Origin: JACMLD01 sp963705285 | GTDB lineage: Bacteria > Bacteroidota > Bacteroidia > Chitinophagales > Chitinophagaceae | DNA length: 64,000 bases | Assembly: GCA_963705285.1 (NCBI GenBank) | Contig: OY970066.1 | Location: 4,898,001 to 4,962,000, forward strand | Direction of reading: 5' to 3' | Part shown: piece by piece, positions 34,104-43,395 of the stretch | Position numbering within the stretch: position 1 is the first letter of the stretch | Layout of the letters: the number at the start of each line of letters is the position of its first letter | Translations under genes and position numbers: made by a program | The notes under the pieces: generated by a model | Told to the model about the DNA's origin: nothing | The model's input: the letters and a program-made list of their open reading frames with translations, nothing else | Databases searched by the model: none

Positions 34104-35999
34104 ATGAAACACAAATACACCTGCTTTATAGCATTCCTTCTTACCTACTTCACCGCATTTGCGCAGCAAAAATCGCTGGTGTTCGTTCACCTCTCAGACA
34201 CGCACGTAGGCAGCAGCACCGGTGCCGATGACCTGCGCAGAACAGTGGCAGACATTAATGCTAATGACAGCATACAGTTTGTAGTTATTACCGGGGATAT
34301 TACAGAGTTTGGGGCGGATGCAGAAATACAACTGGCCAAGCAAATACTGGATAGTCTTAACAAACCATGGCACATTATACCCGGCAACCATGATGGCAAC
34401 TGGTCTGAAAGCGGCGCCAATACCTTTACAAAAGTTTTCGGCAATGAAACCTTCATGTTCAACGCCGGCAAGTATACATTCCTGGGTACGAACTGCGGGC
34501 CCAATATGCGCATGGGGCCCGGACAAATACCGCGCGAAAACATTGTGTGGCTCGATTCTGTACTCAAAACCATTCCAGCCACTACCCCACTCATTTTCTT
34601 AAACCATTACCCGCAAGACGATGCATTGAATAACTGGTTTGAAGCCATTGACCGGCTCAAACAAAAAAACATACAGCTGATTCTTTGCGGTCACGGCCAT
34701 AGTAACCACCTGCTTAATTTTGAAGGCATACCGGGCATTATGGGGCGGTCTAACCTGCGCGCGAAAGACAGCGTTGGCGGTTACAATATGGTAACCATTG
34801 ACAATGATAGTGTTGTCTACCGGGTACGCATACCCGGAGTTATTACAAAACCCGCCTGGACAGGCGTACACCTGCGTGATCTTCATTTTAAAGACAGTGC
34901 AGCCTATGCACGTCCTTCCTATGCAGTAAACGACAGCTTTCCTGCGGTAAAAGAAAAATGGAGCTACCATGATAAAAGCGATATCGGTTCCGGAACGGCG
35001 GGCAATGGCCAGCTGATTTTTACCACCAATACCAATGGAGAAATAGTGGCCCTGAGCATGCACACCGGCAAACCTGTGTGGAAGTTTAAAACAAATGGGA
35101 AAATATATTCAATACCGACCACCAACGGAAAAACAGTGATTGCCGGTTCGTCTGATACGTATGTTTATGCGCTTATTGCCAGCACAGGAAAGCTGTTGTG
35201 GAAACTACCAACCGGTAAAGCGGTATTGGCGCATCCGGTGATTCACAAAGAAGTGGTTTATATCGGTGCTTCTGACGGCCACTTCAGGGCCATTAATATA
35301 AAAGACGGCAGCCTGCGCTGGGAATTTAATGACGTGATTGGCTTTGTAGTAGACCGGCCACTGATCTATGGCGGCCATATTTATTTTGGCTGCTGGAACA
35401 ATGATTTTTATTGCCTGGACCTGACTACCGGCAAGCAAGTGTGGAAATGGAACAACGGTAGCGGCAACCGCATGTACTCCCCCGCTGCCTGCTTTCCGGT
35501 AGCCACGGCCAACCGCATTTTTATAGTGGCGCCAGACAGGTACATGACTGCTTTAGACGCTAACACGGGCACGGTGATCTGGAGACAACAAATGCCTGAT
35601 TTACGCGTGCGCGAATCGATGGGCCTTGCAGCAGATAGCAGCCTGGTGTTTGTAAAAACAATGGAAGGAAATGTATATGGCATCTCCACCAGTGCCACTG
35701 ATATGCAACCCACCTGGAAATCTGAACTGGCGATGGGGTATGAAATTTGTCCTACTGCCATTGTTGAAAAAAATAACGTGGTTTTTGTACCGGGTCAGTC
35801 AGGTATAACGGTGGCGCTTAACCGCGCAGATGGAAAAGTATTGTGGAAACACAAAGTTTCTAACGGCCTGGTAACAGATATGCTTCCTTTAAACAACAAA
35901 CAGTTAGTGGTAACCACCATGGATGGTGAAGTGACGTTACTGGAATACCTCACCCCCGGCCCCTCTCCGCCTTCGGCTAAGAGGGGTGCCTCCCGGTAA
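34104..35999 (+). CDS. Secreted metallophosphoesterase fused to a PQQ-type beta-propeller
   Basis: 631 residues. Signal peptide ending at AFAQ. A calcineurin-like phosphoesterase domain (about residues 25-235) with all metal motifs: D32-T-H34, G64-D65, G94-NHD97, N167-H168 and G196-HGH199. The rest (about 275-615) is a propeller of PQQ/YWTD-like blades: VALSMHTGKPVWKFKTNG, VYALIASTGKLLWKLP, FRAINIKDGSLRWEF, YCLDLTTGKQVWKW, TALDANTGTVIWRQQ. I infer an extracytoplasmic phosphatase with a binding platform. The last 16 residues (LTPGPSPPSAKRGASR) are encoded by an intergenic repeat that has invaded the 3' end. Confidence 0.9.
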   Translation: MKHKYTCFIAFLLTYFTAFAQQKSLVFVHLSDTHVGSSTGADDLRRTVADINANDSIQFVVITGDITEFGADAEIQLAKQILDSLNKPWHIIPGNHDGNWSESGANTFTKVFGNETFMFNAGKYTFLGTNCGPNMRMGPGQIPRENIVWLDSVLKTIPATTPLIFLNHYPQDDALNNWFEAIDRLKQKNIQLILCGHGHSNHLLNFEGIPGIMGRSNLRAKDSVGGYNMVTIDNDSVVYRVRIPGVITKPAWTGVHLRDLHFKDSAAYARPSYAVNDSFPAVKEKWSYHDKSDIGSGTAGNGQLIFTTNTNGEIVALSMHTGKPVWKFKTNGKIYSIPTTNGKTVIAGSSDTYVYALIASTGKLLWKLPTGKAVLAHPVIHKEVVYIGASDGHFRAINIKDGSLRWEFNDVIGFVVDRPLIYGGHIYFGCWNNDFYCLDLTTGKQVWKWNNGSGNRMYSPAACFPVATANRIFIVAPDRYMTALDANTGTVIWRQQMPDLRVRESMGLAADSSLVFVKTMEGNVYGISTSATDMQPTWKSELAMGYEICPTAIVEKNNVVFVPGQSGITVALNRADGKVLWKHKVSNGLVTDMLPLNNKQLVVTTMDGEVTLLEYLTPGPSPPSAKRGASR

Positions 36000-36134
36000 A
36001 ATGCATTACTTATACTCACTGCCCATGGGTGAATGGGCGCGCGCATGCAACCTTTATTGCAATCAAATAACAATAACTAAACTTACGGAGGGGCACCCCT
36101 CGTCATCGCAGATGGAGAGGGGCCGGGGGTGAGG
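35949..36134. repeat. Inverted pair of CTCACCCCCGGCCCC repeats
   Basis: CCTCACCCCCGGCCCCTCTCC and following to AGGGGTGCCTCC (35949-35996) is repeated in reverse orientation at about 36086-36134. Each copy can fold (CCCCTCT with AGAGGGG). The pair lies between two convergent genes, and the left copy forms the 3' end of the phosphoesterase frame. Confidence 0.75.
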
Positions 36135-36140
36135 CAATCA

Positions 36141-37535
36141 CTATCCAAAAAACAAATACGCCAGCAATATAGCCGTTATCACCGCGGCCAAATCTGCCAG
36201 CAGCATAACGCCAATGGCATACCGGGTATTTCTTATGCTAACCGATCCAAAATAAACCGCCACCACGTAGAACGTGGTATCTGCTGCACCCTGAAAGATA
36301 CCGGAGAGCCTGCTGGCAAATGAGTCGGCACCATAAGTGGTCATGGTGCTTACCATCATGCCCCGGGCGGCACCCCCGCTTAAGGGTCTTATCAGTGCGG
36401 TGGGCAAGCCTTCTACAAAACGGGTATCGGCACCCAGCAATGCAAAAAAACTTTTAATGCCATTGATCACCACATCAAAAGCGCCGCTGGTACGCAGCAT
36501 ACTAACGGCAACCAATATCCCAACCAGGTAAGGTATAATTCGGATGGCCGTATCGAACCCGGACTTAGCGCCTTCAATAAAGGCATCAAACACATCAATC
36601 TTTCTATACACCCCGCCCAGCACAATCAGCAGAAATACCAGCAAAATAAGGCCGTTGCTCAATACCGCAGAAAAGGACTGTATACCGGCAGCGTTTAAGC
36701 GCGAAACATAGAACACCAGTAATGCAATTACCAATGATATGGCGAGCACCCACACCACAATGATTGGCTGCAGTACATTAATTTTTTGTTTAAAAGAAAC
36801 AATGAGCATGGCGGTGATGGTACCCACAAAGGTTACAATCATGCATGGAATAAATACATCGGTTGGGTTGCTGGCATGTTGCGAAGCGCGGATGGCGATT
36901 ACACTGATGGGAATAATATTTAACCCCGCTGCATGCAGGCATAAAAACATGATCTGTGCATCAGAAGCGGTTTCTTTGTGCGGGTTAATTTCCTGCAGGC
37001 TTTCCATGGCGCGCAAGCCAAATGGTGTGGCCGCATTATCAAGGCCAAGCAGGTTGGCCGAAAAATTCATGATCATATGGCCCATGGCCGGATGCCCCTG
37101 CGGCACACCCGGAAAAAGCTTCGAAAAAAACGGCCCCACTATTCTTGCCAGTAAACGTATACCGCCCGCCTTTTCGGCGATGCTCATAAAACCGATAAAC
37201 AACGCCAGTATGCCTATCAGTTGCAGGCATATCTCCACCGCATCCCAGCAGGTACCAATAATTCCATTGGCCGCCTGCGGCTTAACGGCTATTATTTTAT
37301 CGCCGCTCTTTTTATAAATCAGGTCATTTTCTTTTACCGTACGGTTAGAATCCAGCGCCTTCAGCAATGCAGGATCGGCGGTGTTGGCTGCCATTTCTTT
37401 TACCTGCACTGAATCGCCTTTTTTGCCGGTTACCATGGCGGTAAATACCTGCTTCTCGTTACCCGCCAGGTATTTTGCCGTTGCCACCAGGATAGCTATA
37501 ATGATAAAGGCACTCCAAATCCTGCTTAAAGCCAT
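36141..37535 (-). CDS. Fused SpmA-SpmB-like nucleoside-recognition (Gate) membrane protein
   Basis: 464 residues with many membrane helices. The first half has the SpmA-type motif MNFSANLLGLDNAATPFGLRAM, the second the SpmB-type ALIRPLSGGAARGMMVSTMT and FASRLSGIFQGAADTTFYVV. In Firmicutes SpmA and SpmB are separate spore-maturation proteins; in non-sporulating Bacteroidota a fused form of unknown transport role is common. An open frame extends 100 codons further (to 37835) but encodes only TTTCTGA-repeat heptads, so I start at MALSRIW (37535). Confidence 0.88.
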   Translation of the reverse strand: MALSRIWSAFIIIAILVATAKYLAGNEKQVFTAMVTGKKGDSVQVKEMAANTADPALLKALDSNRTVKENDLIYKKSGDKIIAVKPQAANGIIGTCWDAVEICLQLIGILALFIGFMSIAEKAGGIRLLARIVGPFFSKLFPGVPQGHPAMGHMIMNFSANLLGLDNAATPFGLRAMESLQEINPHKETASDAQIMFLCLHAAGLNIIPISVIAIRASQHASNPTDVFIPCMIVTFVGTITAMLIVSFKQKINVLQPIIVVWVLAISLVIALLVFYVSRLNAAGIQSFSAVLSNGLILLVFLLIVLGGVYRKIDVFDAFIEGAKSGFDTAIRIIPYLVGILVAVSMLRTSGAFDVVINGIKSFFALLGADTRFVEGLPTALIRPLSGGAARGMMVSTMTTYGADSFASRLSGIFQGAADTTFYVVAVYFGSVSIRNTRYAIGVMLLADLAAVITAILLAYLFFG

Positions 37536-37882
37536 AGAAATGATTTGATTAAGTGATGAAGTTAATTGATTCCGGGTGAATTGACAGCAGCCCGCAAAAA
37601 CACTATATTTGCGCCTCGAAAAGATGTCTGATTTCTGATTTCTGATTTCTGATTTCTGATTTCTGATTTCTGATTTCTGATTTCTGATTTCTGATTTCTG
37701 ATTTCTGATTTCTGATTTCTGATTTCTGATTTCTGATTTCTGATTTCTGATTTCTGATTTCTGATGTCTGATGTCTGATGTCTGATCTCTGATCTCTGAT
37801 GTCGGATGGCTGAGAACTGAGAACTCAAAACTCAAAACTCAAAACTTAACACTTAACACTCAACACTCAAAACAATAAAAAA
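37536..37882. repeat. TTTCTGA heptamer microsatellite upstream of ychF
   Basis: From about 37625 to 37800 the 7-bp unit TTTCTGA repeats about 25 times, the last copies varying (TGTCTGA, TCTCTGA). It is followed by ACTCAAA/ACTTAAC-type 9-10 bp repeats (37822-37872). A TATATTTG box (37614-37621) lies just before the array and may be the ychF promoter, putting the array in the 5' leader. No TTG at standard spacing was found. Confidence 0.85.
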
Positions 37883-38983
37883 ATGGGTTTAAAAGCAGGA
37901 ATCGTAGGATTGCCGAATGTGGGAAAGTCAACATTATTTAATGCAGTAAGCACCAGCGCAAAGGCGCAGGCGAGCAATTACCGTTTTTGTACCATTGAAC
38001 CCAACACCGGCCTTGTAAATGTGCCCGATGAACGCATTGATAAACTGGCTGAACTGGTAAAGCCTAACCGTACCGTACCCACGCAAATAGAAATTGTAGA
38101 CATTGCAGGCCTGGTGCGCGGGGCCAGCAAAGGCGAAGGCTTAGGCAATAAATTTTTGGCCAATATACGCGAGGTGGATGCCATTGTACACGTTATCCGT
38201 TGTTTTGAAGACGAGAATATACTGAGAGATGAAGGCGCCATTAACCCGGTAAGTGATAAAGAAATTATTGATACCGAACTGCAGCTAAAAGACCTGGAAA
38301 GCGTGGATCGTAAATTGTCGAAAGCAGAAAAATTACTGAAAACAGCCGACGCAAAACAGAAAGCAGAATATGAAGTGCTGAAACGCTGCAAGCAACATCT
38401 CGACCAGGGCCGCAACATTCGTGAGCTGAACCTTGATAAAGATGAACTGCCCGCCATTGCCGACCTGATGCTGCTTACCGCCAAACCGGTATTATATGTT
38501 GCCAATGTAGATGAAGCGTCTATGCATACCGGCAATAAATACTCCGAGGCATTAACAGCAGCCGTTGCGGGCGAAAATGCGCAGGTGATTGTGATGAATA
38601 ATTCTATTGAAGCCCAGATTGCAGAAATGGACAATGCAGACGACCGCCAGTTATTTATGGACGAGTACAAAATGACAGAGCCCGCATTAAACAAACTCAT
38701 TCGCTCTGCCTATAAATTACTTTCGCTGTATACTTATTTTACCGCCGGCGTGCAGGAAGTACGGGCATGGACCATACACGAGGGCTGGAAGGCGCCCCAG
38801 GCGGCCAGCGTAATTCATACAGATTTTGAAAAAGGTTTTATCAAAGCCGAAGTCATCAGTTACAATGATTTTGTGCAACTAGGCTCAGAAGCTGCTGCCC
38901 GTGAAGTAGGAAAACTGAGAATAGAAGGCAAAGACTACATCGTAAAAGACGGCGATATCATGCACTTCCGTTTCAACGTTTAA
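37883..38983 (+). CDS. ychF: YchF/OLA1-family ATPase
   Basis: 366 residues, full length. Obg-like P-loop protein that prefers ATP to GTP and binds ribosomes; linked to stress responses. Walker A G9-LPNVGKST17, switch region and DIAGLVRGASKGEGLGNKFL (G3), a coiled-coil insertion (ELQLKDLESVDRKLSKAEKL), then YVANVDE and a C-terminal TGS domain (LLSLYTYFTAGVQEVRAWT...GDIMHFRFNV). The gene is bounded by short tandem repeats on both sides. Confidence 0.97.
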   Translation: MGLKAGIVGLPNVGKSTLFNAVSTSAKAQASNYRFCTIEPNTGLVNVPDERIDKLAELVKPNRTVPTQIEIVDIAGLVRGASKGEGLGNKFLANIREVDAIVHVIRCFEDENILRDEGAINPVSDKEIIDTELQLKDLESVDRKLSKAEKLLKTADAKQKAEYEVLKRCKQHLDQGRNIRELNLDKDELPAIADLMLLTAKPVLYVANVDEASMHTGNKYSEALTAAVAGENAQVIVMNNSIEAQIAEMDNADDRQLFMDEYKMTEPALNKLIRSAYKLLSLYTYFTAGVQEVRAWTIHEGWKAPQAASVIHTDFEKGFIKAEVISYNDFVQLGSEAAAREVGKLRIEGKDYIVKDGDIMHFRFNV

Positions 38984-38989
38984 AAATTG

Positions 38990-39060
38990 TGTTAAGTGTT
39001 GAGTGGTAAGTGTTGAGTGGTAAGTGTAAGTAACCTGTGTTGAGTGTTAAGTGATGTGTT
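38990..39060. repeat. GTGTTGAGTG / GTTAAGTG repeats after ychF
   Basis: Units like TGTTAAGTGTTGAGTGGTAAG repeat here. They are near reverse complements of the CACTTAACACTCAACACTC repeats before ychF (37845-37870), so ychF is bracketed by inverted low-complexity repeats. Confidence 0.75.
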
Positions 39061-39104
39061 CGTTTGCTTTACCGCCTGTTATGACATCCAGTTTTTTACG
39101 CTCG

Positions 39105-39149
39105 ATACAATATAAATCCCCGCTAATGCAGCGGGGATTTATATTGTAT
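39105..39149. terminator. Very long bidirectional terminator
   Basis: A perfect 20-bp stem: ATACAATATAAATCCCCGCT (39105-39124), loop AATGC, and its exact complement at 39130-39149. It lies between ychF and the convergent fasciclin gene, and both tails are A/T-rich, so it can serve both directions. Confidence 0.85.
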
Positions 39150-39242
39150 TTGTCATCTCTATTGTTTCAGATCATCACAATCCTAAAAATCTACGTGCTG
39201 TTATCGCCTCCTCTAAATACTAAATACTATATACTAAATACT

Positions 39243-40469
39243 CTACTGCGGTAAAAGCACCTGGTTTATTTTATGCAACACGCCATTAGTAGCATTTTGA
39301 TCGCTGGTGGTTAATGGATTGATCAATATAATCGATGCAGATCCATTGGCCGCGCCTTTCACGGTTGCGGCAGTAACTACCGGCCCGGTAAATGTTGCTT
39401 GCAGGCCCACCCCGGGATGTGCGGGCACAGCGCTATTTAGCAACGTAGGAAAATTAGCAGCCGTTGTTGGAAAGTTAACAGTGAATGCGCGCGTGCCTAA
39501 TATATGATACACCGCAATACCTTTTACCAATGTAGGCGTTAAAGAAGTATACAACAACGGGTTGCTGAACACCGCCGGCGTGGCGGCCAGTGCACCCGCC
39601 TGGGCAAGTGCTGTTGCGGGCGGTACACCCTGCGCAATCAATCCCTGGGCTATCAACCCGGTAAGTGCAGCGCGCATGGCAGAATCAGATGGAACAAAAG
39701 TGGTAAGGTTGGCACCTATATTATCCAACGCCCCCTGCAATGAGCTGGCAGCTGCTACGCCACTATCTGCCCGTTGAATGGCTGCTTTAAAATAAGTCAT
39801 GTCTGCATCATTACTAATCCTGCCCCATAAACTTTGTTGGGGTGGTACTACCACAGCTGTTGTATGGTGAATGATACCATTGGAAGCTGCTGCATCTACC
39901 GCGGCCAGCGGCACGTTATTTACCCAGGTAGCGGTTGCACGTTTGCTGGGGAAAGTGGTAAGACGCAACAGGGGACTTAAGGCAGGCGCCGGGTTGAATA
40001 TTGTTGCATATTGCCAGTTGGGAAAGGTAGTAGGAAAACTGCTGGTGGTAACCGCCTGCGGTATGGTATTGTAACTAACAATAGCCAGCGCAGTGGCCTG
40101 TGGCAGAAACTGGCTGGTAATAAAAGAAGAATATGCCGCATCAGGCGAGCCCGCGGGTATTCCGCCTTGCGTTAACGCCGTCAGAAATGATCGCACGGCT
40201 GCATTAGTGGGCACAAACATGGTAAACCGCAGGTTGGCATCTGTAATGGTTGCTGGTGTGGCCGTTAAAATGCCGGAGCGAATAACGAGCCTGTTGTACA
40301 AGCTATCGTCTGGTGTTGCCGCCAGTGTTTGTGCCAACGTGTTGCCTGTTGGATTACCCGGTAAGTTATTTGGAATGGCATCTACGTTCAGTTTATTACA
40401 TGAGGTGAACAGCACCAGCAATACAATCATTGCAATGCTGCCGTTCTTTATATAGTTAATGATATTCAT
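39243..40469 (-). CDS. Fasciclin-domain (FAS1) lipoprotein, two domains
   Basis: 408 residues. Lipoprotein signal with cysteine 24 (LLVLFTSC). Two FAS1 domains: about 45-210 (RFTMFVPTNAAVRSFL, NGIIHHTTAVV) and about 215-405 (NLTTFVPSDSAMRAAL, IAVYHILGTRAFTVNF, NGVLHKINQVLLPQ). FAS1 domains mediate adhesion or ligand binding on the cell surface. It follows a TonB receptor gene by 24 bp, so it is likely the surface lipoprotein partner of that receptor, in the place a SusD would take. Confidence 0.92.
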   Translation of the reverse strand: MNIINYIKNGSIAMIVLLVLFTSCNKLNVDAIPNNLPGNPTGNTLAQTLAATPDDSLYNRLVIRSGILTATPATITDANLRFTMFVPTNAAVRSFLTALTQGGIPAGSPDAAYSSFITSQFLPQATALAIVSYNTIPQAVTTSSFPTTFPNWQYATIFNPAPALSPLLRLTTFPSKRATATWVNNVPLAAVDAAASNGIIHHTTAVVVPPQQSLWGRISNDADMTYFKAAIQRADSGVAAASSLQGALDNIGANLTTFVPSDSAMRAALTGLIAQGLIAQGVPPATALAQAGALAATPAVFSNPLLYTSLTPTLVKGIAVYHILGTRAFTVNFPTTAANFPTLLNSAVPAHPGVGLQATFTGPVVTAATVKGAANGSASIILINPLTTSDQNATNGVLHKINQVLLPQ

Positions 40470-40493
40470 AAATACGATTTAATAGTTGAAGGA

Positions 40494-43259
40494 TTAAAAT
40501 ACATTGTACGCAAATGCCACATAATACAAACCGCCTACCATGGAGTTACCAATTGCGTTTGCATAATACTGGTTCAGCAGGTTGTTGGCGCCTAATTTAA
40601 CAGCCAGTTTTGAATTGGGCACCTTGTAACTTACCTGTGCATCCAGCGTATGAATGGCAGGCATATCGCCATTACCAAAATCGCCATCATAACTAAATGA
40701 ATCCTGCCAGCGCCAGCTCACATTAAAGCCGATGCGTTTGCCGGTACCAAATCCGGTATTGGCCAGTGATACGTTTGTTCTGTATTTAGGTGTGCTGAAA
40801 GAAGCACGGAAACCACCATCGTCTTTAAGGTTATCTGATGAAACGTTACCACTGATGATGAAACCTAACGGCAACCTGTAATCGATAGACAAACCAAACC
40901 CGTACGTGGTTACTTTGGAGGTTGTATTGGCCGGCACTGAAAATATACGGCCCAGGTTACTGGCTACCACATTGTTGGCAAGCCCCTGCACTACGGCTGC
41001 TACATTGGTATTAGGTTGTATAACCAGCGTCCGGTAAAGAAAATCTTTGTATTGTCCGTAATACGCATAGGCATCAATTAACAGGCTTTTTGTAGCCAGC
41101 CCCTTGTACCCTACTTCATAGGTTGTTACAGATTCGGCTTTTGAATCGGGGTAAGCATATGGTGTAGTATTTACTGTGGGTGGGTTAGATGTACTGAGCT
41201 CATAAGTAGGGTTGCCTTTCAGGTTATAGAAATCAATGAAATTTTTATTTCCGCCTATCAGCTGCGTGTTTGAGCCAATGTTAAGGTTGATCCATTGCTG
41301 CTGCGTACTGGGGAAGCGATAAGCCGTTTGGTAACTGAAACGGAGGTTATTGTTTTCAGCCACTTTTAATACCAGGGTAACCCTTGGCGTAAACTTGCCT
41401 TTGAAGTTCTGGTTTTTATCGTACCGGCCGCTTACCTGCAGTTTGGCCACATCTTTAAACAATGCGCGGGTAGCCTGTATATAAGCGCCAAATTCGTTGA
41501 TGCCAATTTTTCCGGTGCTGTCTGCAAACAAGGTGCCTTCGCTATTGAGCAGGTATCTTTTATAATTGGCACCAATAATAATATCGGCCACTTTGCCGGT
41601 ATGCTGGCTCAGGTTGGCCTGGCCTTCTACCATGTACAAATTGGTTTTATCAAGAAACAGTCCGCCGCCTTTTGAAATAGGAACGCTTCTTACTTTATCG
41701 AACAATGTTTTAAACTGGTCGCTATTGCCCGCCGGTCTGCCCACATCTGCAGTTGCACGTGCAAGCGTATGCGCGTTAAAATCGGTTACGCCATTTAACC
41801 TGGCACCGATATACGCCTGGGTGTACTGAGAAAACCATCCTGTTGCTCCGCCGCTTGGCTTCCAGGCTTCGTTTACCAATCGCGTGGTAACAGTGGCGTT
41901 ATAACTTTCGCCGGCATCTTCCTGGGTAGTATACGCGCGCAGCATCCAGTTGGGATTGTTTAATTCAATTTTGTATTGTCCTATTTTTAAGGCACGTAAA
42001 TTATATCTTTCACTGCCGGTGTATACGGTATTGCCGGTACCCCAATGACCAGCCAGTATGGCCTCGGTTTTTGAAGAGAGTTTATAGTGCAGTGCGCCCG
42101 TTAATTTGTAGTTCAAGGTATTGGGGTTAACAGCATCGGGCTCATCATATCCTGTGCGTGATACATTGATTGGTTTTCCATCATTCAAACCATCCAGGAA
42201 ACCTTTGAGGAAAGGAGCTTGTGCGGCAATACCTGGAAAAACATTTGATCTTATATCAATGGTGGTTTCATCGCCGTACACATTTACACCGTCATAATTG
42301 GGATCGGTAGCGCGATCGCCCGGTATGATTTTACCGTTAGTACCCGTGCGCGAATAATTTCTTTTATCATAGCCCAGCCAGTCTTTGGCTGCCACCAGTT
42401 CCATGCCTATTTTAAATGCAAACCGGTCTGAAACTTTTTCCGCCCATCTTACCGACCAGTTGTGGTAAGGCGACAAAGAACGGAAACGGTGATCCGTATT
42501 CATGATACCTTCTTTTACCTGGAACGAGAGGCCCTGGTATTTAAAAGGGTTTTTACTGTTGATGAGAATGGTGCCATTCATGCCACCGGGGCCATACAAA
42601 GCAGAAGACGCACCTGGCAGCAATTCTATATTATCTACATCCAGCTCGGTTAAACCAACCACACCCCCTACCGAAAAGTTAAGGCCGGGCGCCTGGTTGT
42701 CCATACCGTCTACCAGCTGGTTGAGCCTGGTATTACCACTGGCAATAAAACCACGTGTGCTGGGTGTTTTGAATGTGAGCGAAGATGTAACCACGTCTAC
42801 CCCTTTTAAAGTAGACAATACATCATAATAAGATGCCGCCGGGGCGTTGCGTATATTGGCGGCGCTGATTCTTTCAATAGAAACCGGCGATTCAAGGATG
42901 CGCTGCGGCACCCTGCTGGCTGACACCACTACTTCCGTACCCAGCGAAGAAGCAGGTACAAAATCTACCTGTACGGGACCGGAAAGGCTGGCAACCGGCA
43001 CTTCCTTTGTTTCAAAACCAATGGACGAGATGATGAGCGTTAGGGGTAATTTGTCTGCGGTGGTTAACTTAAAATCTCCTTTTTCATTGGTAAACGTACC
43101 AGCAGAAGATCCTTTTACGGTTACTGACACAGCAGGAACGGCCTCTTTACTGTTGCTGTTTTTTACATTTCCGGTAATGGTAATGGTTTGGGCAGCAGCC
43201 GTAAAAGACAATACTGATGCGATCAACAAGAGGGCAAGACAGCGATGGCTTTTTTTCAT
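40494..43259 (-). CDS. TonB-dependent receptor with regulatory-like N-terminal domain
   Basis: About 921 residues. Signal peptide MKKSHRCLALLLIASVLSFTAAAQ; carboxypeptidase-regulatory-like domain (ITGNVKNSNSKEAVPAVSVT...GFETKEVPV); plug (EVVVSASRVPQRILESPVSIE, GFIASGNTRLNQLVDGMDNQ, NIELLPGASSALYGPGGMNG); barrel ending YYVAFAYNVF. It is of the siderophore/vitamin-receptor type more than SusC, lacking the SusC length and signature. It starts the operon with the fasciclin lipoprotein and diverges from purC. The start upstream at 43319 would hide the signal. Confidence 0.93.
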   Translation of the reverse strand: MKKSHRCLALLLIASVLSFTAAAQTITITGNVKNSNSKEAVPAVSVTVKGSSAGTFTNEKGDFKLTTADKLPLTLIISSIGFETKEVPVASLSGPVQVDFVPASSLGTEVVVSASRVPQRILESPVSIERISAANIRNAPAASYYDVLSTLKGVDVVTSSLTFKTPSTRGFIASGNTRLNQLVDGMDNQAPGLNFSVGGVVGLTELDVDNIELLPGASSALYGPGGMNGTILINSKNPFKYQGLSFQVKEGIMNTDHRFRSLSPYHNWSVRWAEKVSDRFAFKIGMELVAAKDWLGYDKRNYSRTGTNGKIIPGDRATDPNYDGVNVYGDETTIDIRSNVFPGIAAQAPFLKGFLDGLNDGKPINVSRTGYDEPDAVNPNTLNYKLTGALHYKLSSKTEAILAGHWGTGNTVYTGSERYNLRALKIGQYKIELNNPNWMLRAYTTQEDAGESYNATVTTRLVNEAWKPSGGATGWFSQYTQAYIGARLNGVTDFNAHTLARATADVGRPAGNSDQFKTLFDKVRSVPISKGGGLFLDKTNLYMVEGQANLSQHTGKVADIIIGANYKRYLLNSEGTLFADSTGKIGINEFGAYIQATRALFKDVAKLQVSGRYDKNQNFKGKFTPRVTLVLKVAENNNLRFSYQTAYRFPSTQQQWINLNIGSNTQLIGGNKNFIDFYNLKGNPTYELSTSNPPTVNTTPYAYPDSKAESVTTYEVGYKGLATKSLLIDAYAYYGQYKDFLYRTLVIQPNTNVAAVVQGLANNVVASNLGRIFSVPANTTSKVTTYGFGLSIDYRLPLGFIISGNVSSDNLKDDGGFRASFSTPKYRTNVSLANTGFGTGKRIGFNVSWRWQDSFSYDGDFGNGDMPAIHTLDAQVSYKVPNSKLAVKLGANNLLNQYYANAIGNSMVGGLYYVAFAYNVF

Positions 43260-43386
43260 AATGGCGTTTTTATTGAATCGAATGGGTAGCAAAGTACAAT
43301 TTACGCGGTTTACGGGCAAAAATTAAATTTACACAAATGCACACACGCTGTTGATATTTTAAACACCGCGCTATACATGCGTCGCG

Positions 43387-43394
43387 TAATTTCG
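43387..43394 (+). promoter_or_regulatory. purC -7 box
   Basis: TAATTTCG, one base off TAnnTTTG, ending one base before the first purC ATG (43396) and four before the second (43399). No -33 TTG at standard spacing. Confidence 0.35.
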
Positions 43395-43395
43395 T

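Noticed and set aside
36141..37535. Evidence of sporulation from SpmA/SpmB similarity
   Set aside because: The fused protein is common in non-sporulating Bacteroidota and no other spore gene is present.
37562..37835. N-terminal extension of the SpmAB gene made of SEIRNQK heptads
   Set aside because: Encoded by the TTTCTGA microsatellite; the natural membrane-protein start is MALSRIW at 37535.
40494..43259. A third SusC
   Set aside because: It lacks the SusC signature and length, and its neighbour is a fasciclin lipoprotein instead of a SusD.
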